From positions 306,385 through 370,384 of the forward strand of contig NZ_LMJF01000011.1 in assembly GCF_001429785.1 (NCBI RefSeq): 64,000 nucleotides of DNA. The letters run 5' to 3'. The position numbers and the translations under genes were made by a program. Shown one piece after another: positions 56,441 through 64,000 of the stretch (the first letter of the stretch is position 1; each line of letters begins with the position of its first letter). The stretch is from Lysobacter sp. Root916. GTDB taxonomy: Bacteria; Pseudomonadota; Gammaproteobacteria; Xanthomonadales; Xanthomonadaceae. The notes below the pieces were generated by a model, which had not been told where the DNA came from, ran no database searches, and saw nothing but the letters and a program-made list of their open reading frames with translations.

Positions 56441-57334
56441 TCATGCCGTGGCGGCCTGCGCGCGCACCGGCTCGACCGAATGCGCCTGCCAATGCGCGCG
56501 CAGTTCGCGGTTGAAGTCCTGCCAGCGCTCCTCGGGGAAGAAGATGCGCGCGCCCTCGAACTCCACCCGCCGCACCGTGCCGGGGATGGTCTGCTGCAAC
56601 CAGAACGACCACTGCAGCGGGAAATAGACGTCGTCGGTGCCCCACGCGATCAGGGTCGGCGCCTGCAAGCGGCGCAGGCCGTCCTCGATCGCCAGGGTGT
56701 GGCGGCAGTCGAAGGCGTTGACGAAGCGTTCCAGCTCGCCCAGGCGCGCCGGTTCCAACAGCGGCCGCAGATAGGTATCGATGGTGGCGTCGCTGACCTG
56801 TTCCGGGCGCTCGTACGCCGGCGCCAGCGCGCTGCGGAACACCGATTTGTCGGCCAGCATGGCCTGCAGCGTGTCGCCCAGCCCGCCCGCGGCGACCATC
56901 GCCACGAAAGGCTTGAACGCCTCCGGCGGCCAGTTGTCGTGGGCATCGCAGTTGCTCAGCGCCAGGCTGCGAATGCGCTGCGGGTAGAGCGCGGCGAAGA
57001 TCTGGCAGATGCCGCCGCCGCTGTCGTTGCCGACCAGGTCGACGCGGTCGATGCCCAGCGCATCGAGGAACTGCGCCAGCATGTGGGCGTTGGCGGTAAC
57101 CGACGCGTCCTGTCCCGTACCGGCCTCGGTGTAGCCGTGGCCGAGCAAGTCCGGCGCGATGCAGCGCCGGCTATCGCCGAGCTCGGCGAGCTGATGCCGC
57201 CACAGGTAGCCGTTGAGCAGCACGCCGTGCACGAACAGCGCCACCGGGCCTTGGCCCTGTTCGACGTAGCTGATCCGGCCCGAGGCGGTGTCGACCGTAC
57301 GGCGGTCGGCGAAATAGCGCTGACCGCCGCTCAT
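56441..57334 (-). CDS. Alpha/beta hydrolase
   Basis: The 297-residue product has the haloalkane-dehalogenase-like layout: FVHGVLLNGYLWRHQLAELG (oxyanion loop), CIAPDLLGHGYTEAGTG and the nucleophile elbow VDLVGNDSGGGICQ. Here the elbow reads GNDSGG, with Asp before Ser, as in dehalogenase and haloacetate-type relatives, where D is the nucleophile. The acid is in WGTDDVYFPL and the His near its C-terminus is not obvious. ATG 57334 overlaps the stop of the small zinc-binding gene (ATGA). Confidence 0.86.
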   Translation of the reverse strand: MSGGQRYFADRRTVDTASGRISYVEQGQGPVALFVHGVLLNGYLWRHQLAELGDSRRCIAPDLLGHGYTEAGTGQDASVTANAHMLAQFLDALGIDRVDLVGNDSGGGICQIFAALYPQRIRSLALSNCDAHDNWPPEAFKPFVAMVAAGGLGDTLQAMLADKSVFRSALAPAYERPEQVSDATIDTYLRPLLEPARLGELERFVNAFDCRHTLAIEDGLRRLQAPTLIAWGTDDVYFPLQWSFWLQQTIPGTVRRVEFEGARIFFPEERWQDFNRELRAHWQAHSVEPVRAQAATA

Positions 57335-57468
57335 GGCCGCAGCTCCGCTTCGCGCAGCTTGTGCGCGCATTCTTCGCAGCACACTTCGACGGCACGGCCG
57401 CCGATCGTGACCTGGATCGCGTGTTCGTCCAGCTCGCTGTCGCAAGCGGCGCAGGTGTTCTCGTTCAT
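57331..57468 (-). CDS. Tiny zinc-binding protein
   Basis: The 45-residue product reads MNENTCAACDSELDEHAIQV, then a GGRAVEV strand, VCCEECAHKLREAEL and a short tail. The CxxC and CCxxC pairs fit a single treble-clef or zinc-ribbon site, like small 'YHS'-type metal-binding domains. GGAG precedes ATG 57468. Its stop overlaps the start of the alpha/beta hydrolase gene by 4 bases, so the two are translationally coupled. Such a short gene is easily missed in automatic annotation. Confidence 0.75.
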   Translation of the reverse strand: MNENTCAACDSELDEHAIQVTIGGRAVEVCCEECAHKLREAELRP

Positions 57469-57564
57469 GGGGTTCTCCGATAGGGCCCGGTTCGGGCACG
57501 CTCAGGAGACCATCGCGGCGGCGGCGTCGCTGTCGGATTCTTTAGCTGTTTGCGCGGCGCGCCC

Positions 57565-58401
57565 TCAGGCGCTCTTGGCCAGCGCCGAACGCTGGAACGC
57601 CGAGGGCGTGCGGCCGTAGGCCTGCTTGAACGCGGCGGTGAAGTGGCTGTGGCTGGAGAAACCGAGGTCCAGAGCCAGCGCCGACATATCCTGGCTGTGC
57701 GGGATCCGATCCAGCGCGCGCGCCAGGCGCAGGCGCAGGTGATAGCGGTACAGCGGCAGGCCTTCGACCTGCTGGAAGGCCTGAGTCAGATAGACCGCCG
57801 ACCCACCGATCTCGGCCGCGATCTCTTCCAGCGTCCAGCGCCGGGTCAGGTCGGCGGCCAGCAGCACCTTGACCCGATCCACCAAACGGCGCCGCGCATG
57901 CGTCGCCGCGGTGATATGGGTGGTACGCGGCCCCAGGCTGCGGCAGACCAGGGTCAGGGCCAGGCTCTCGGCTTCCAGCGTTTCGATGCGGCCCAGCTGC
58001 AGGTTATGCCGGAGCAGGGCGACCAGCGCCTGCGCGCGTGCGTCGATACGCAGCGATTGCAGACGGAAACCGAGCTGGTCGCGCTTTTGCAGCAGTTCGG
58101 CCGGCGCCAGTTCGCGCAGCAGCGGTTCGGACAGGGCGATCACCAGGCTGGCGTCGCCGCCGGCGACGGGGTGGCTGACCTGGTAGCCCTCGCCGGCGTT
58201 GAACAACAGGGCGTGGTTGGCGTCGGCCACCGACTGGTCCTGGCCGACGTGGCGCAAGTACAGGCCGCGATAGGGAAACACCAGATGGGTCGAGGAGGCG
58301 CACTCTTCCTGGCTGCGGTGGCGGCACTGGCCGCCGCACAGCACATCGCGCACCGCCAGGGTGCCGCTGTCGAACAATCGGGCGACTGCGAAATCCGACA
58401 T
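57565..58401 (-). CDS. AraC-family transcriptional regulator
   Basis: The product is 278 residues. A cupin-like N-terminal part (GLYLRHVGQDQSVADANHAL, VSHPVAGGDASLVIAL) precedes the AraC double-HTH: RRWTLEEIAAEIGGSAVYLT for the first and DMSALALDLGFSSHSHFTAA followed by FKQAYGRTPSAFQ for the second. It likely binds a small molecule and activates neighbours. The zinc-binding gene and hydrolase run in the same direction right after it (96 bases), making them possible targets. Confidence 0.9.
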   Translation of the reverse strand: MSDFAVARLFDSGTLAVRDVLCGGQCRHRSQEECASSTHLVFPYRGLYLRHVGQDQSVADANHALLFNAGEGYQVSHPVAGGDASLVIALSEPLLRELAPAELLQKRDQLGFRLQSLRIDARAQALVALLRHNLQLGRIETLEAESLALTLVCRSLGPRTTHITAATHARRRLVDRVKVLLAADLTRRWTLEEIAAEIGGSAVYLTQAFQQVEGLPLYRYHLRLRLARALDRIPHSQDMSALALDLGFSSHSHFTAAFKQAYGRTPSAFQRSALAKSA

Positions 58402-58504
58402 CGCGTTGCTGCGGCCAGGTTCGGGCTTTCATGCCGATGATAGACAGGGCAGGTCGCGCCGGCCATGACCTGCGAGGTCATGGCGCGTCGGCGCCCGCGC
58501 GCAT

Positions 58505-59188
58505 CTAGTCCTCGGCCAGGAACCGCGCCGGTATGCGCTCGTAGTAGGGGAACAGGGTGAAGTAGGGCCGCGCCTCGCTCAGCACGCGCGCGTAGGAGGG
58601 GCGCTGCAGCAGGCGTTCGAAGTAGGCGCCGAGCTGCGGATAGGCCTCGCCGAACGGGCTCACGATGCCGGCATAGAACAAGGCCGGCGCGGCCGCGCAG
58701 TCGGCCAGGCCGAAGCTGTCGCCGGCGGCCCAGACCCTGCCGGCCATGCGGCGCTCGACCATGCCGTAGGCGATGGCGAGACTGGCGTGGGCGTCGGCCA
58801 CGCCGCACGGATCGCGTTCGCCGTCGCCGCGCAGCCGATCCAGCACGATCTTCTGCATCGGCACGCTCACGTACAGATCGAAGAATCGGTCCCACAGGCG
58901 CGCGTCCAGGTTGGCGGCCGGATCGACGGGCAACAACGGTTGCGGACCCGGGTAATGCCGGTCCAGGTACTCGATGATGATGCTGGTCTCGGGTACCGTC
59001 GCGTCGCGCGCTTCGTCGCGCAGCACCGGCATCTTGCCGACCGGCCACAGGTCGAGGAAGCGGGCGTGCTCGTCTGCGGCCGCGCGTTCGATCAAACGCG
59101 GCTCGAACGCGGTGCCGTTCTCGTACAGCGCGATCAGGACCTTGTGGCAGAACGAGGCCAGGGGATGCTGGTACAGCACGAGCGCCAT
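58505..59188 (-). CDS. Glutathione S-transferase
   Basis: The 227-residue product has a thioredoxin-like N-terminal half (ALVLYQHPLASFCHKVLIAL, PVGKMPVLRDE, ETSIIIEYLDRHY), with the cis-Pro loop VPET-like at about residue 65, and a helical C-terminal half (WDRFFDLYVSVPMQKIVLD, GDSFGLADCAAAPAL with the N-capping box). The catalytic position near HPLASFCH suggests a Ser/Cys-type GST. It conjugates glutathione or isomerises small molecules; the substrate is open. It is a single gene beside the AraC regulator. Confidence 0.92.
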   Translation of the reverse strand: MALVLYQHPLASFCHKVLIALYENGTAFEPRLIERAAADEHARFLDLWPVGKMPVLRDEARDATVPETSIIIEYLDRHYPGPQPLLPVDPAANLDARLWDRFFDLYVSVPMQKIVLDRLRGDGERDPCGVADAHASLAIAYGMVERRMAGRVWAAGDSFGLADCAAAPALFYAGIVSPFGEAYPQLGAYFERLLQRPSYARVLSEARPYFTLFPYYERIPARFLAED

Positions 59189-59268
59189 CGCGGCTTCCTC
59201 GATCGGGGGCGGTCTTCAGGTTAGCCCCATGGCGGCCGCGACGCAGCCGTGCCCAAAGTCAGGGCGGC

Positions 59269-60570
59269 TCAGCCGGCCAGGGCCGCGTCTTCGACGCGCG
59301 CGGGCGGAGCCGCCGCGGTCGGCGCGCGCGCGACCTGGGTTTCCAACACCGCCATCAGGGCTTCGCGCAGGGCCTGGGCGCGGTCGAGGTCGATGCAGTG
59401 CTCGTCGCCCATGCAATAGAAGCGGATCTGTCCGTGCAGGGAATACACCATCAGGCCCAGTGCGCGCACCGAATGCGAGTGCACGTAGAGGCGGAAGTCC
59501 TCGAGGCGGAACGGTGCGTGGTCTTCGACCAGATCGAGTTGGCCCAGGTTGGACAGGGTGATGCGGTTCCAACTGCCCTTCAGACCCAGCGCGTTGCCGA
59601 AGCGGATCAGCGCGTTCAAGCGCGCCGGCGCGGGCGGCCGGATCAGCTCGCAGAAGTGGTAGCGGCTGGGAATCTCACGGCTCTCGCGTTCGATCTGCGC
59701 CTGCATCGAGCGATGCGCGTCGCGCGCGCGTTCCCAGAAGCCGGTGCCGTTGTCCTGGCCGGTGCGGAACTTCAGGCCGCCGCCGCCGTAGAACAGGCGA
59801 TCGTCGGCCAGCGCCGGCACGCGCCCGCGCCGGCCGTCCATGGGGCTTTCGATCCAGGCCGGCACCTGTTCGCGGCCCAGGGCGGTGAGCAAGGCTTCGT
59901 CCAGGGCAACCAGCAGGGCGGCGTGCACCGACACGTCCTCGCGCTTGCAACGCTGGCGCAGCGCGCTGGACAGCACCGCGCCCGCGCTCCATTCCAGGTG
60001 ATGCTCGCGGTTGCGCGGCGGGGCCATCGGCGGCAGCAGTCGCAGGGCCAGGCCGATCAGGCCGGCGACGCAGCGCCGCCGTCGCGGATGCTCGGGCCTG
60101 TAGTCGCCGACGATATCGGCGGCGGTGAGCGGCGGGTATGGCAGCAGCGGGGCGTCGTCGTGCAAGGCGCGCAAGGTCTCTCTGGCCACGATCAGCAGGC
60201 TCATGCCGTCGCAGATGCGGTGCGAGGCCGCGAACAGCAGCTCGCTGCGGCCGGCGCCGCGCAGCCAGACCAGGCGCAGCTGCGGCTGGCCATCGGCGAA
60301 CGGCGTCTGCAGCTCGAGGTCGATCTCGCGGCGGGCGTCGCCGCCGCCGCGAAGCGCCAGCGCGCGCAGCGGGATCGGGCCCGCACCGTCGTCGACGTAG
60401 CGCACCGCCGCGCCTTGCGTGCGCAGGGTCGCGCGCAAGGCCGGGTGCTTGGCCTGCACGCGCGCGATCGCCTTGCGCAGGTCGGTCTCGTCGATCTCGC
60501 CCTCGATCCGCAGCGCGTAGACGATGCAGCCGTCGATCAACTGCTCGATCGTGGACAGCGGGTGGCTCAC
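59269..60570 (-). CDS. Condensation-domain-like acyltransferase (A)
   Basis: The 433-residue product starts at GTG 60570, overlapping the GT2 stop. It resembles the chloramphenicol-acetyltransferase/condensation fold (PapA and WES-type). The catalytic HxxxDG is S-H-R-I-C-D-G (FAASHRICDGMSLLI), keeping the second His but with Ser for the first; the structural DFGW-like motif is not clear. ITLSNLGQLDL is a family-like later motif. Such enzymes esterify a hydroxyl on a sugar or polyketide from an acyl-CoA/ACP donor. It is the last gene of the four-gene cluster. Confidence 0.8.
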   Translation of the reverse strand: MSHPLSTIEQLIDGCIVYALRIEGEIDETDLRKAIARVQAKHPALRATLRTQGAAVRYVDDGAGPIPLRALALRGGGDARREIDLELQTPFADGQPQLRLVWLRGAGRSELLFAASHRICDGMSLLIVARETLRALHDDAPLLPYPPLTAADIVGDYRPEHPRRRRCVAGLIGLALRLLPPMAPPRNREHHLEWSAGAVLSSALRQRCKREDVSVHAALLVALDEALLTALGREQVPAWIESPMDGRRGRVPALADDRLFYGGGGLKFRTGQDNGTGFWERARDAHRSMQAQIERESREIPSRYHFCELIRPPAPARLNALIRFGNALGLKGSWNRITLSNLGQLDLVEDHAPFRLEDFRLYVHSHSVRALGLMVYSLHGQIRFYCMGDEHCIDLDRAQALREALMAVLETQVARAPTAAAPPARVEDAALAG

Positions 60571-61547
60571 CCGGCGTCTCCCGGTGCGGATGCGGGCTTG
60601 GCGTGCTCCGCCGGATGCGCATCGCGGCTGGCGCGGGTGCAATAGGCGTGGATGCGCGGATGCAGGCGTTCGAAAGTGCCCAGCCGCCCGCGTCGGCCGT
60701 CCAGGTAACCGCAGGCGATGGCGGTGAGCTTGCGCAGCTTGTCCGGCTCGAACAGGGCCACGCACAGGCCCTGGTGCAGGGCCAGCGCGCCGCTCAGCCA
60801 GTGCAGGCCCCAATGCGCCTTGTACAGGCGCAGGCAGTGCACCGCGTTGCGCGCGCCGTAGTAGCGGCGCCAGGCGACGTGGTGGGTGGTGTAGAGCTTG
60901 CCGTGGCGGCGGATATGGCCGGTGGTCTGCTGCATGGTCACATCGGCGTTCACGTACACCGGCACCCCCTGGCTGGATGCGCGCAGGCCGTACTCGATAT
61001 CGATGTACTCGATGAAGTAGTCCTCGCGGAAGGCGCCGAGCTTGCGATAGGCCGCCGCCGAGATCGCCGAGCCCGACGAGATCACGAACAGGGTCGGGAA
61101 CAGGCCGTGCTCGCGTTCGGTCATGCGCACCGGCCTGGGGAAGCGCCGGCCGGGTGGAAAGGTCGGCATGCACTTGCGCAGGTTGATCTCGTACACGCGC
61201 GGCCCAAGCACGAAACTGTCGCCGCCGACCTCGGCGCTGGCCCGCATCATCGCGGTGAAGAACGAGGCCTCGATCTTGGAATCCTGATCGAGCAGGAAGA
61301 TCACCTCGCAGCCGCGCGCCAGCAGCACCTCGGCGCCACGGTTGTAGGCCCCCGCCAGGCCGCCGCGATTGCGGTTGACCAGGACATCGATGCGTTCCCG
61401 ATGCAGGGCCTCGTGCAGGGCCGCGTCGGGTTCGGGCGTATTGTCCACCGCGACCAGATCCGCGCAGATCTCGCGCGCGTGGCGCAGGTTGTCGACGAAC
61501 TCCGCGTCGGGCTGGTAGAGCACGAAGATCAGGCCATAGCGGTTCAT
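60567..61547 (-). CDS. Glycosyltransferase family 2
   Basis: The 326-residue product has the GT-A fold of rhamnosyltransferase-like GT2 proteins: YGLIFVLYQPDAEFVDNLRH, a nucleotide-binding VNRNRGGLAGAYNRGAEVLL and the DxD-like motif LLDQDSKIEA. EDYFIEYIDIEYGLRASSQG is the acceptor-side block, with EYID near the catalytic base. It would add one sugar, such as rhamnose, to a glycolipid or polymer. It is coupled by 4-bp overlaps to both acyltransferase genes. Confidence 0.9.
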   Translation of the reverse strand: MNRYGLIFVLYQPDAEFVDNLRHAREICADLVAVDNTPEPDAALHEALHRERIDVLVNRNRGGLAGAYNRGAEVLLARGCEVIFLLDQDSKIEASFFTAMMRASAEVGGDSFVLGPRVYEINLRKCMPTFPPGRRFPRPVRMTEREHGLFPTLFVISSGSAISAAAYRKLGAFREDYFIEYIDIEYGLRASSQGVPVYVNADVTMQQTTGHIRRHGKLYTTHHVAWRRYYGARNAVHCLRLYKAHWGLHWLSGALALHQGLCVALFEPDKLRKLTAIACGYLDGRRGRLGTFERLHPRIHAYCTRASRDAHPAEHAKPASAPGDAG

Positions 61548-62896
61548 GCGGCGCGCACCGGTTCGGCGGAGGCGGGGGCGGGTTCGGCGCGGGGCTGCGT
61601 TTGCGGCGCGGTCAGCGCCAGCAGCAGGGCCGTCGCGCGTTCGCGGATCTCCAGCGCCTGCGCGCGCGGCAGCGACTCCTGATCAGAGGACAGCGCGAAG
61701 TCGTAGCGGCCGGCGTAGCGCGAGATCACCAGCTGATGCGCGGGCGTCGCGCCGACCACGCCGGAGATGGCGCGCACCGCGCGCAAGTGGAAGCCGCGGT
61801 AGTCCTGCGCCAGCGACAGGCGGCCGAGGTTGCTGAGGGTGAGCTGGCGGCCCGCGCGGCGCGAGCGGCCGTACACGGCCATGCGCTCGAATACCCCGTG
61901 CAGGCGTTCCAGGCCGAGGAAGTTGCGATAGACCTTGGCCGGCAGGACTTCGATCTTGCGCTGCAGGTCGGCCTGCAGGGCGCGTGCGCGCGTCCAGAAT
62001 TCCTCCGGCGCGGCGGTGCCGGCGCCGGTCTTGCCGGGGCGCAGCTCGACCGTGGGCGCGATCCCGAACAGATCGTCGTCGCCTATGTTCGGCAGCAGGC
62101 TGCGCATGTCCACCGGGGCGACGAAGCGCTGGATGCGCCGCGCGCCGCAGACCGCGCGGAAGGCCAGCACGAAGGCCAGGCTGATGGCGACATAGGCGCT
62201 TACGCGCTGCACGCGGCATTGCTCGGACAGGCGCCGGCTGGCGGCTTCGTCCAGCGTCCACAGCTCGCGGTAGATCGCGCCGTAGCGTTGCGCCGGGCGA
62301 TCGCGTACCAACAGGCGCAAGGCCAGCGCCAGGGCGGCCGCGCGCCAGCGGATGCTGCGCTGCAGGCCGCGATCGGCGCGCACCGCGGCGGGCAAGAGAT
62401 CGGCGAAGCCGGGCAGCGCGTCGCGGGTCTCGACCGCGCGCTCCTGTCCGTCGCAATCGCGCAGGAGTTCGCCCAGCAGGTGGGTCAGCGCACGACCGTC
62501 GCAGATCGCGTGATGGCAGATCAGCACCAGCTCGCTGCGGTGCTCGCCGCGCAACCACAACAGGCGCGCCAGCGGCTCGCGCCTGCCGTCGAAGCAGCGT
62601 TGCAGCTCGCGGTCCGACCAGGTCACCCAGTCCTCGTCGCTGCGGCGATCGATGATGCGCAGCGGGATCTGCGGCGGCGTGCGCCGCAGCTCGAACCAAG
62701 GCCGGCCCTCGCGTTCCACGATCAGGCAGCGCAGCAGGGGATGCCGCGCCTGCGCGTGGCCGAGCGCGCGCAGCAGCGCGGCCGGCTCGATCCGGCCTTC
62801 GATGCAGGCGGTGACGACGACGTTGCCCGGCAGGGTGCCGTCGCCGTACAAGGCGCGTTCGAACAAGCTCAGCGGACGGCCCGGCGACGCGTTCAT
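61544..62896 (-). CDS. Condensation-domain-like acyltransferase (B)
   Basis: The 450-residue product has the complete catalytic motif HHAICDG in LVLICHHAICDGRALTHLL, with RDRPAQRYGAIYRELWTLDE in the middle and the later RQLTLSNLGRLSLAQDYRGF block. Only this general plan is shared with acyltransferase (A), including the LSNLG motif, so the two are related but distant. It probably transfers an acyl group to a glycosylated acceptor made by neighbouring enzymes. ATG 62896 overlaps the GT1-like gene's stop by 4 bases. Confidence 0.82.
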   Translation of the reverse strand: MNASPGRPLSLFERALYGDGTLPGNVVVTACIEGRIEPAALLRALGHAQARHPLLRCLIVEREGRPWFELRRTPPQIPLRIIDRRSDEDWVTWSDRELQRCFDGRREPLARLLWLRGEHRSELVLICHHAICDGRALTHLLGELLRDCDGQERAVETRDALPGFADLLPAAVRADRGLQRSIRWRAAALALALRLLVRDRPAQRYGAIYRELWTLDEAASRRLSEQCRVQRVSAYVAISLAFVLAFRAVCGARRIQRFVAPVDMRSLLPNIGDDDLFGIAPTVELRPGKTGAGTAAPEEFWTRARALQADLQRKIEVLPAKVYRNFLGLERLHGVFERMAVYGRSRRAGRQLTLSNLGRLSLAQDYRGFHLRAVRAISGVVGATPAHQLVISRYAGRYDFALSSDQESLPRAQALEIRERATALLLALTAPQTQPRAEPAPASAEPVRAA

Positions 62897-64000
62897 GCCA
62901 CGCTCCGCAGGTGCCGCCGGTGGGGTAGGACGGGATCGGCGAGCGGCTCGACCAGGCCCCAGGCGCGCAGCTGCGCCAGCGCATTGCCGATGCCGTCTTC
63001 GGCGCGCACCGTGTCGCCCAGCCGCGCGGCCGCCTGCCGCATCGATGGCGCCTGTGTGGCGGCGATGGCGGCGGCCAGTCGCGCCGCATCCAGGCCTTTG
63101 CGCTGCACCGCCGGCGGCGCGACGCCGCGCGCGTGCAGGCAGCGCGCCCAGAACGGCTGGTCGCCGTAGAAGGGCACGACCACCGAGGGAATGCCGGCGC
63201 GCACCGCCGCCGCGGTGGTGCCGGCGCCGCCGTGGTGCACGGCCGCGCACATGTGCGGGAACAAGGCGTCGTGCGGGGCCTGGCGCAGGAAATAGCAGCG
63301 CCCGTCGCGCGCGCCATCGGCGCCGTCCAGGCCACCCCAGCCGGTCGCGAGCACGGCGCGCAATCCGCTGCGCTCGACCGCGTCCAGCACGGTGCGGGTG
63401 AACGCGACCGCGTCGGCGTTGACCATGCTGCCGAAGCCGACGTAGATCGGCTTGTCGCCGGCGTCGAGGAAGGCTTGCAAGGCGTCGTCGGGCCGCCAGG
63501 CGGTGTTCTGCGCGAACCAATAGCCGGTGACCTGCGAGCTCTCGGGCCAGTCCGCCGGGCGCGGCAGCAGACTGGGGCTGTAGCCGTTAAGCGTCTTCTC
63601 GCGCTGGGCGTTGCGGCCCAGATGCGGGCCGTGCCAGGGATAGCGCGGCAGGCCCAGTTGCGGCCGCACGATGTCGTTGATCGCCGGCTTCATCACGTAC
63701 CAGACCAGCAGGTGGATCAGGCGGTACAGCCCGAGGCTGAGCGCGCCGGGCAGGCGGTCGCGGCCGCCGGCCATCACCATCGGCGGCAGCAGGCGCGACG
63801 GCGTCAGCGGCTGCAGGCGCGCGACCGCGAACGGCAGGCCGCGCGCTTCGGACATCGCCTTGGCCAACTGGATGGCATTGCTGACGCCGATCAACAGGCC
63901 GGCGCCCTCGCTGGCCGCCAGGCCTTCGGCGGTCCAGTGGCGGGCCCAATGCGCATAGCGCTCGCGGAAGGTGCGCGCCATCGCGTACAGGTTGAGTCCG
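62893..64000 (-). CDS. UDP-sugar glycosyltransferase, GT1/MGT type (5' end outside window)
   Basis: The frame stays open to the right edge, so this is partial; about 369 residues are visible. The GT-B C-terminal half is clear: KPIYVGFGSMVNADAVAFTR starts the donor domain, then the signature PHMCAAVHHGGAGTTAAAVR and IPSVVVPFYGDQPFWARCLH. These mark the MGT family of glycosyltransferases such as RhlB-like and sterol or macrolide glucosyltransferases. The missing N-terminal part is expected to be about 60 residues. First visible gene of the glycosyltransferase/acyltransferase cluster. Confidence 0.88.
   Translation of the reverse strand, partial: GLNLYAMARTFRERYAHWARHWTAEGLAASEGAGLLIGVSNAIQLAKAMSEARGLPFAVARLQPLTPSRLLPPMVMAGGRDRLPGALSLGLYRLIHLLVWYVMKPAINDIVRPQLGLPRYPWHGPHLGRNAQREKTLNGYSPSLLPRPADWPESSQVTGYWFAQNTAWRPDDALQAFLDAGDKPIYVGFGSMVNADAVAFTRTVLDAVERSGLRAVLATGWGGLDGADGARDGRCYFLRQAPHDALFPHMCAAVHHGGAGTTAAAVRAGIPSVVVPFYGDQPFWARCLHARGVAPPAVQRKGLDAARLAAAIAATQAPSMRQAAARLGDTVRAEDGIGNALAQLRAWGLVEPLADPVLPHRRHLRSVA

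Overview
The window is high-GC (about two thirds G+C by eye) proteobacterial chromosome. It looks like Xanthomonadaceae, most likely Lysobacter or a close relative. The clues are a LexA2-imuA-imuB-dnaE2 mutagenesis operon whose LexA2 site has the form known from Xanthomonas, several secreted proteases (subtilase, chymotrypsin-type and an alpha-lytic-type enzyme with a lectin tail), many small secreted proteins of unknown function, and a cyo quinol oxidase operon that continues into surf1 and regBA. The genus is an inference; no rRNA or tRNA gene was seen.

Layout. 1-9.6 kb: the end of a delta-60-repeat protein, a DUF4189 protein, a PhyH dioxygenase divergent from an ArsR/SRPBCC pair, a secreted trypsin-like protease, a three-gene zinc-ribbon/SPFH/membrane-protein module, and small secreted proteins with a DinB-fold protein. 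9.6-16.6 kb: a membrane protein, a PQQ-type beta-propeller lipoprotein, an NmrA-like reductase, a large subtilase with a von Willebrand D-like domain, and two orphan proteins. 16.7-20.4 kb is an accessory region: a second copy of a small secreted protein, a clearly lower-GC gene for an unknown 566-residue coiled-coil protein, an XRE regulator with three matching operators (two embedded in a good promoter), a hierarchical 21/84-bp tandem repeat and a REP-like hairpin.

20.4-28.3 kb: a serine hydrolase, a LuxR remnant, an OsmC protein, the alpha-lytic-type protease, and a Ser/Thr kinase paired with an ECF sigma factor. 28.4-35.2 kb: a seven-gene minus-strand unit, cyoA-cyoB-cyoC-cyoD-surf1-regB-regA, in which all genes overlap except cyoA/cyoB; it joins a bo3-type quinol oxidase to a redox-sensing two-component system. 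35.3-43 kb: an MFS transporter, a VOC protein, another serine hydrolase, a DJ-1/PfpI protein, a two-component pair, a gamma-glutamylcyclotransferase-like protein and a lipoprotein.

43.4-49.9 kb: the DNA damage-inducible translesion cassette lexA2-imuA-imuB-dnaE2 followed by alkB. 50-59.2 kb: a CadC-like regulator, a third class C serine hydrolase, a sterol-desaturase-family protein, two orphan proteins, a saccharopine-dehydrogenase-like reductase, an alpha/beta hydrolase coupled to a tiny zinc-binding protein, an AraC regulator and a glutathione S-transferase. 59.3-64 kb: four minus-strand genes coupled by 4-bp overlaps, alternating glycosyltransferases (GT1-like, GT2) and condensation-type acyltransferases. 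This looks like an acylated glycolipid or glycosylated metabolite pathway that continues past the right edge.
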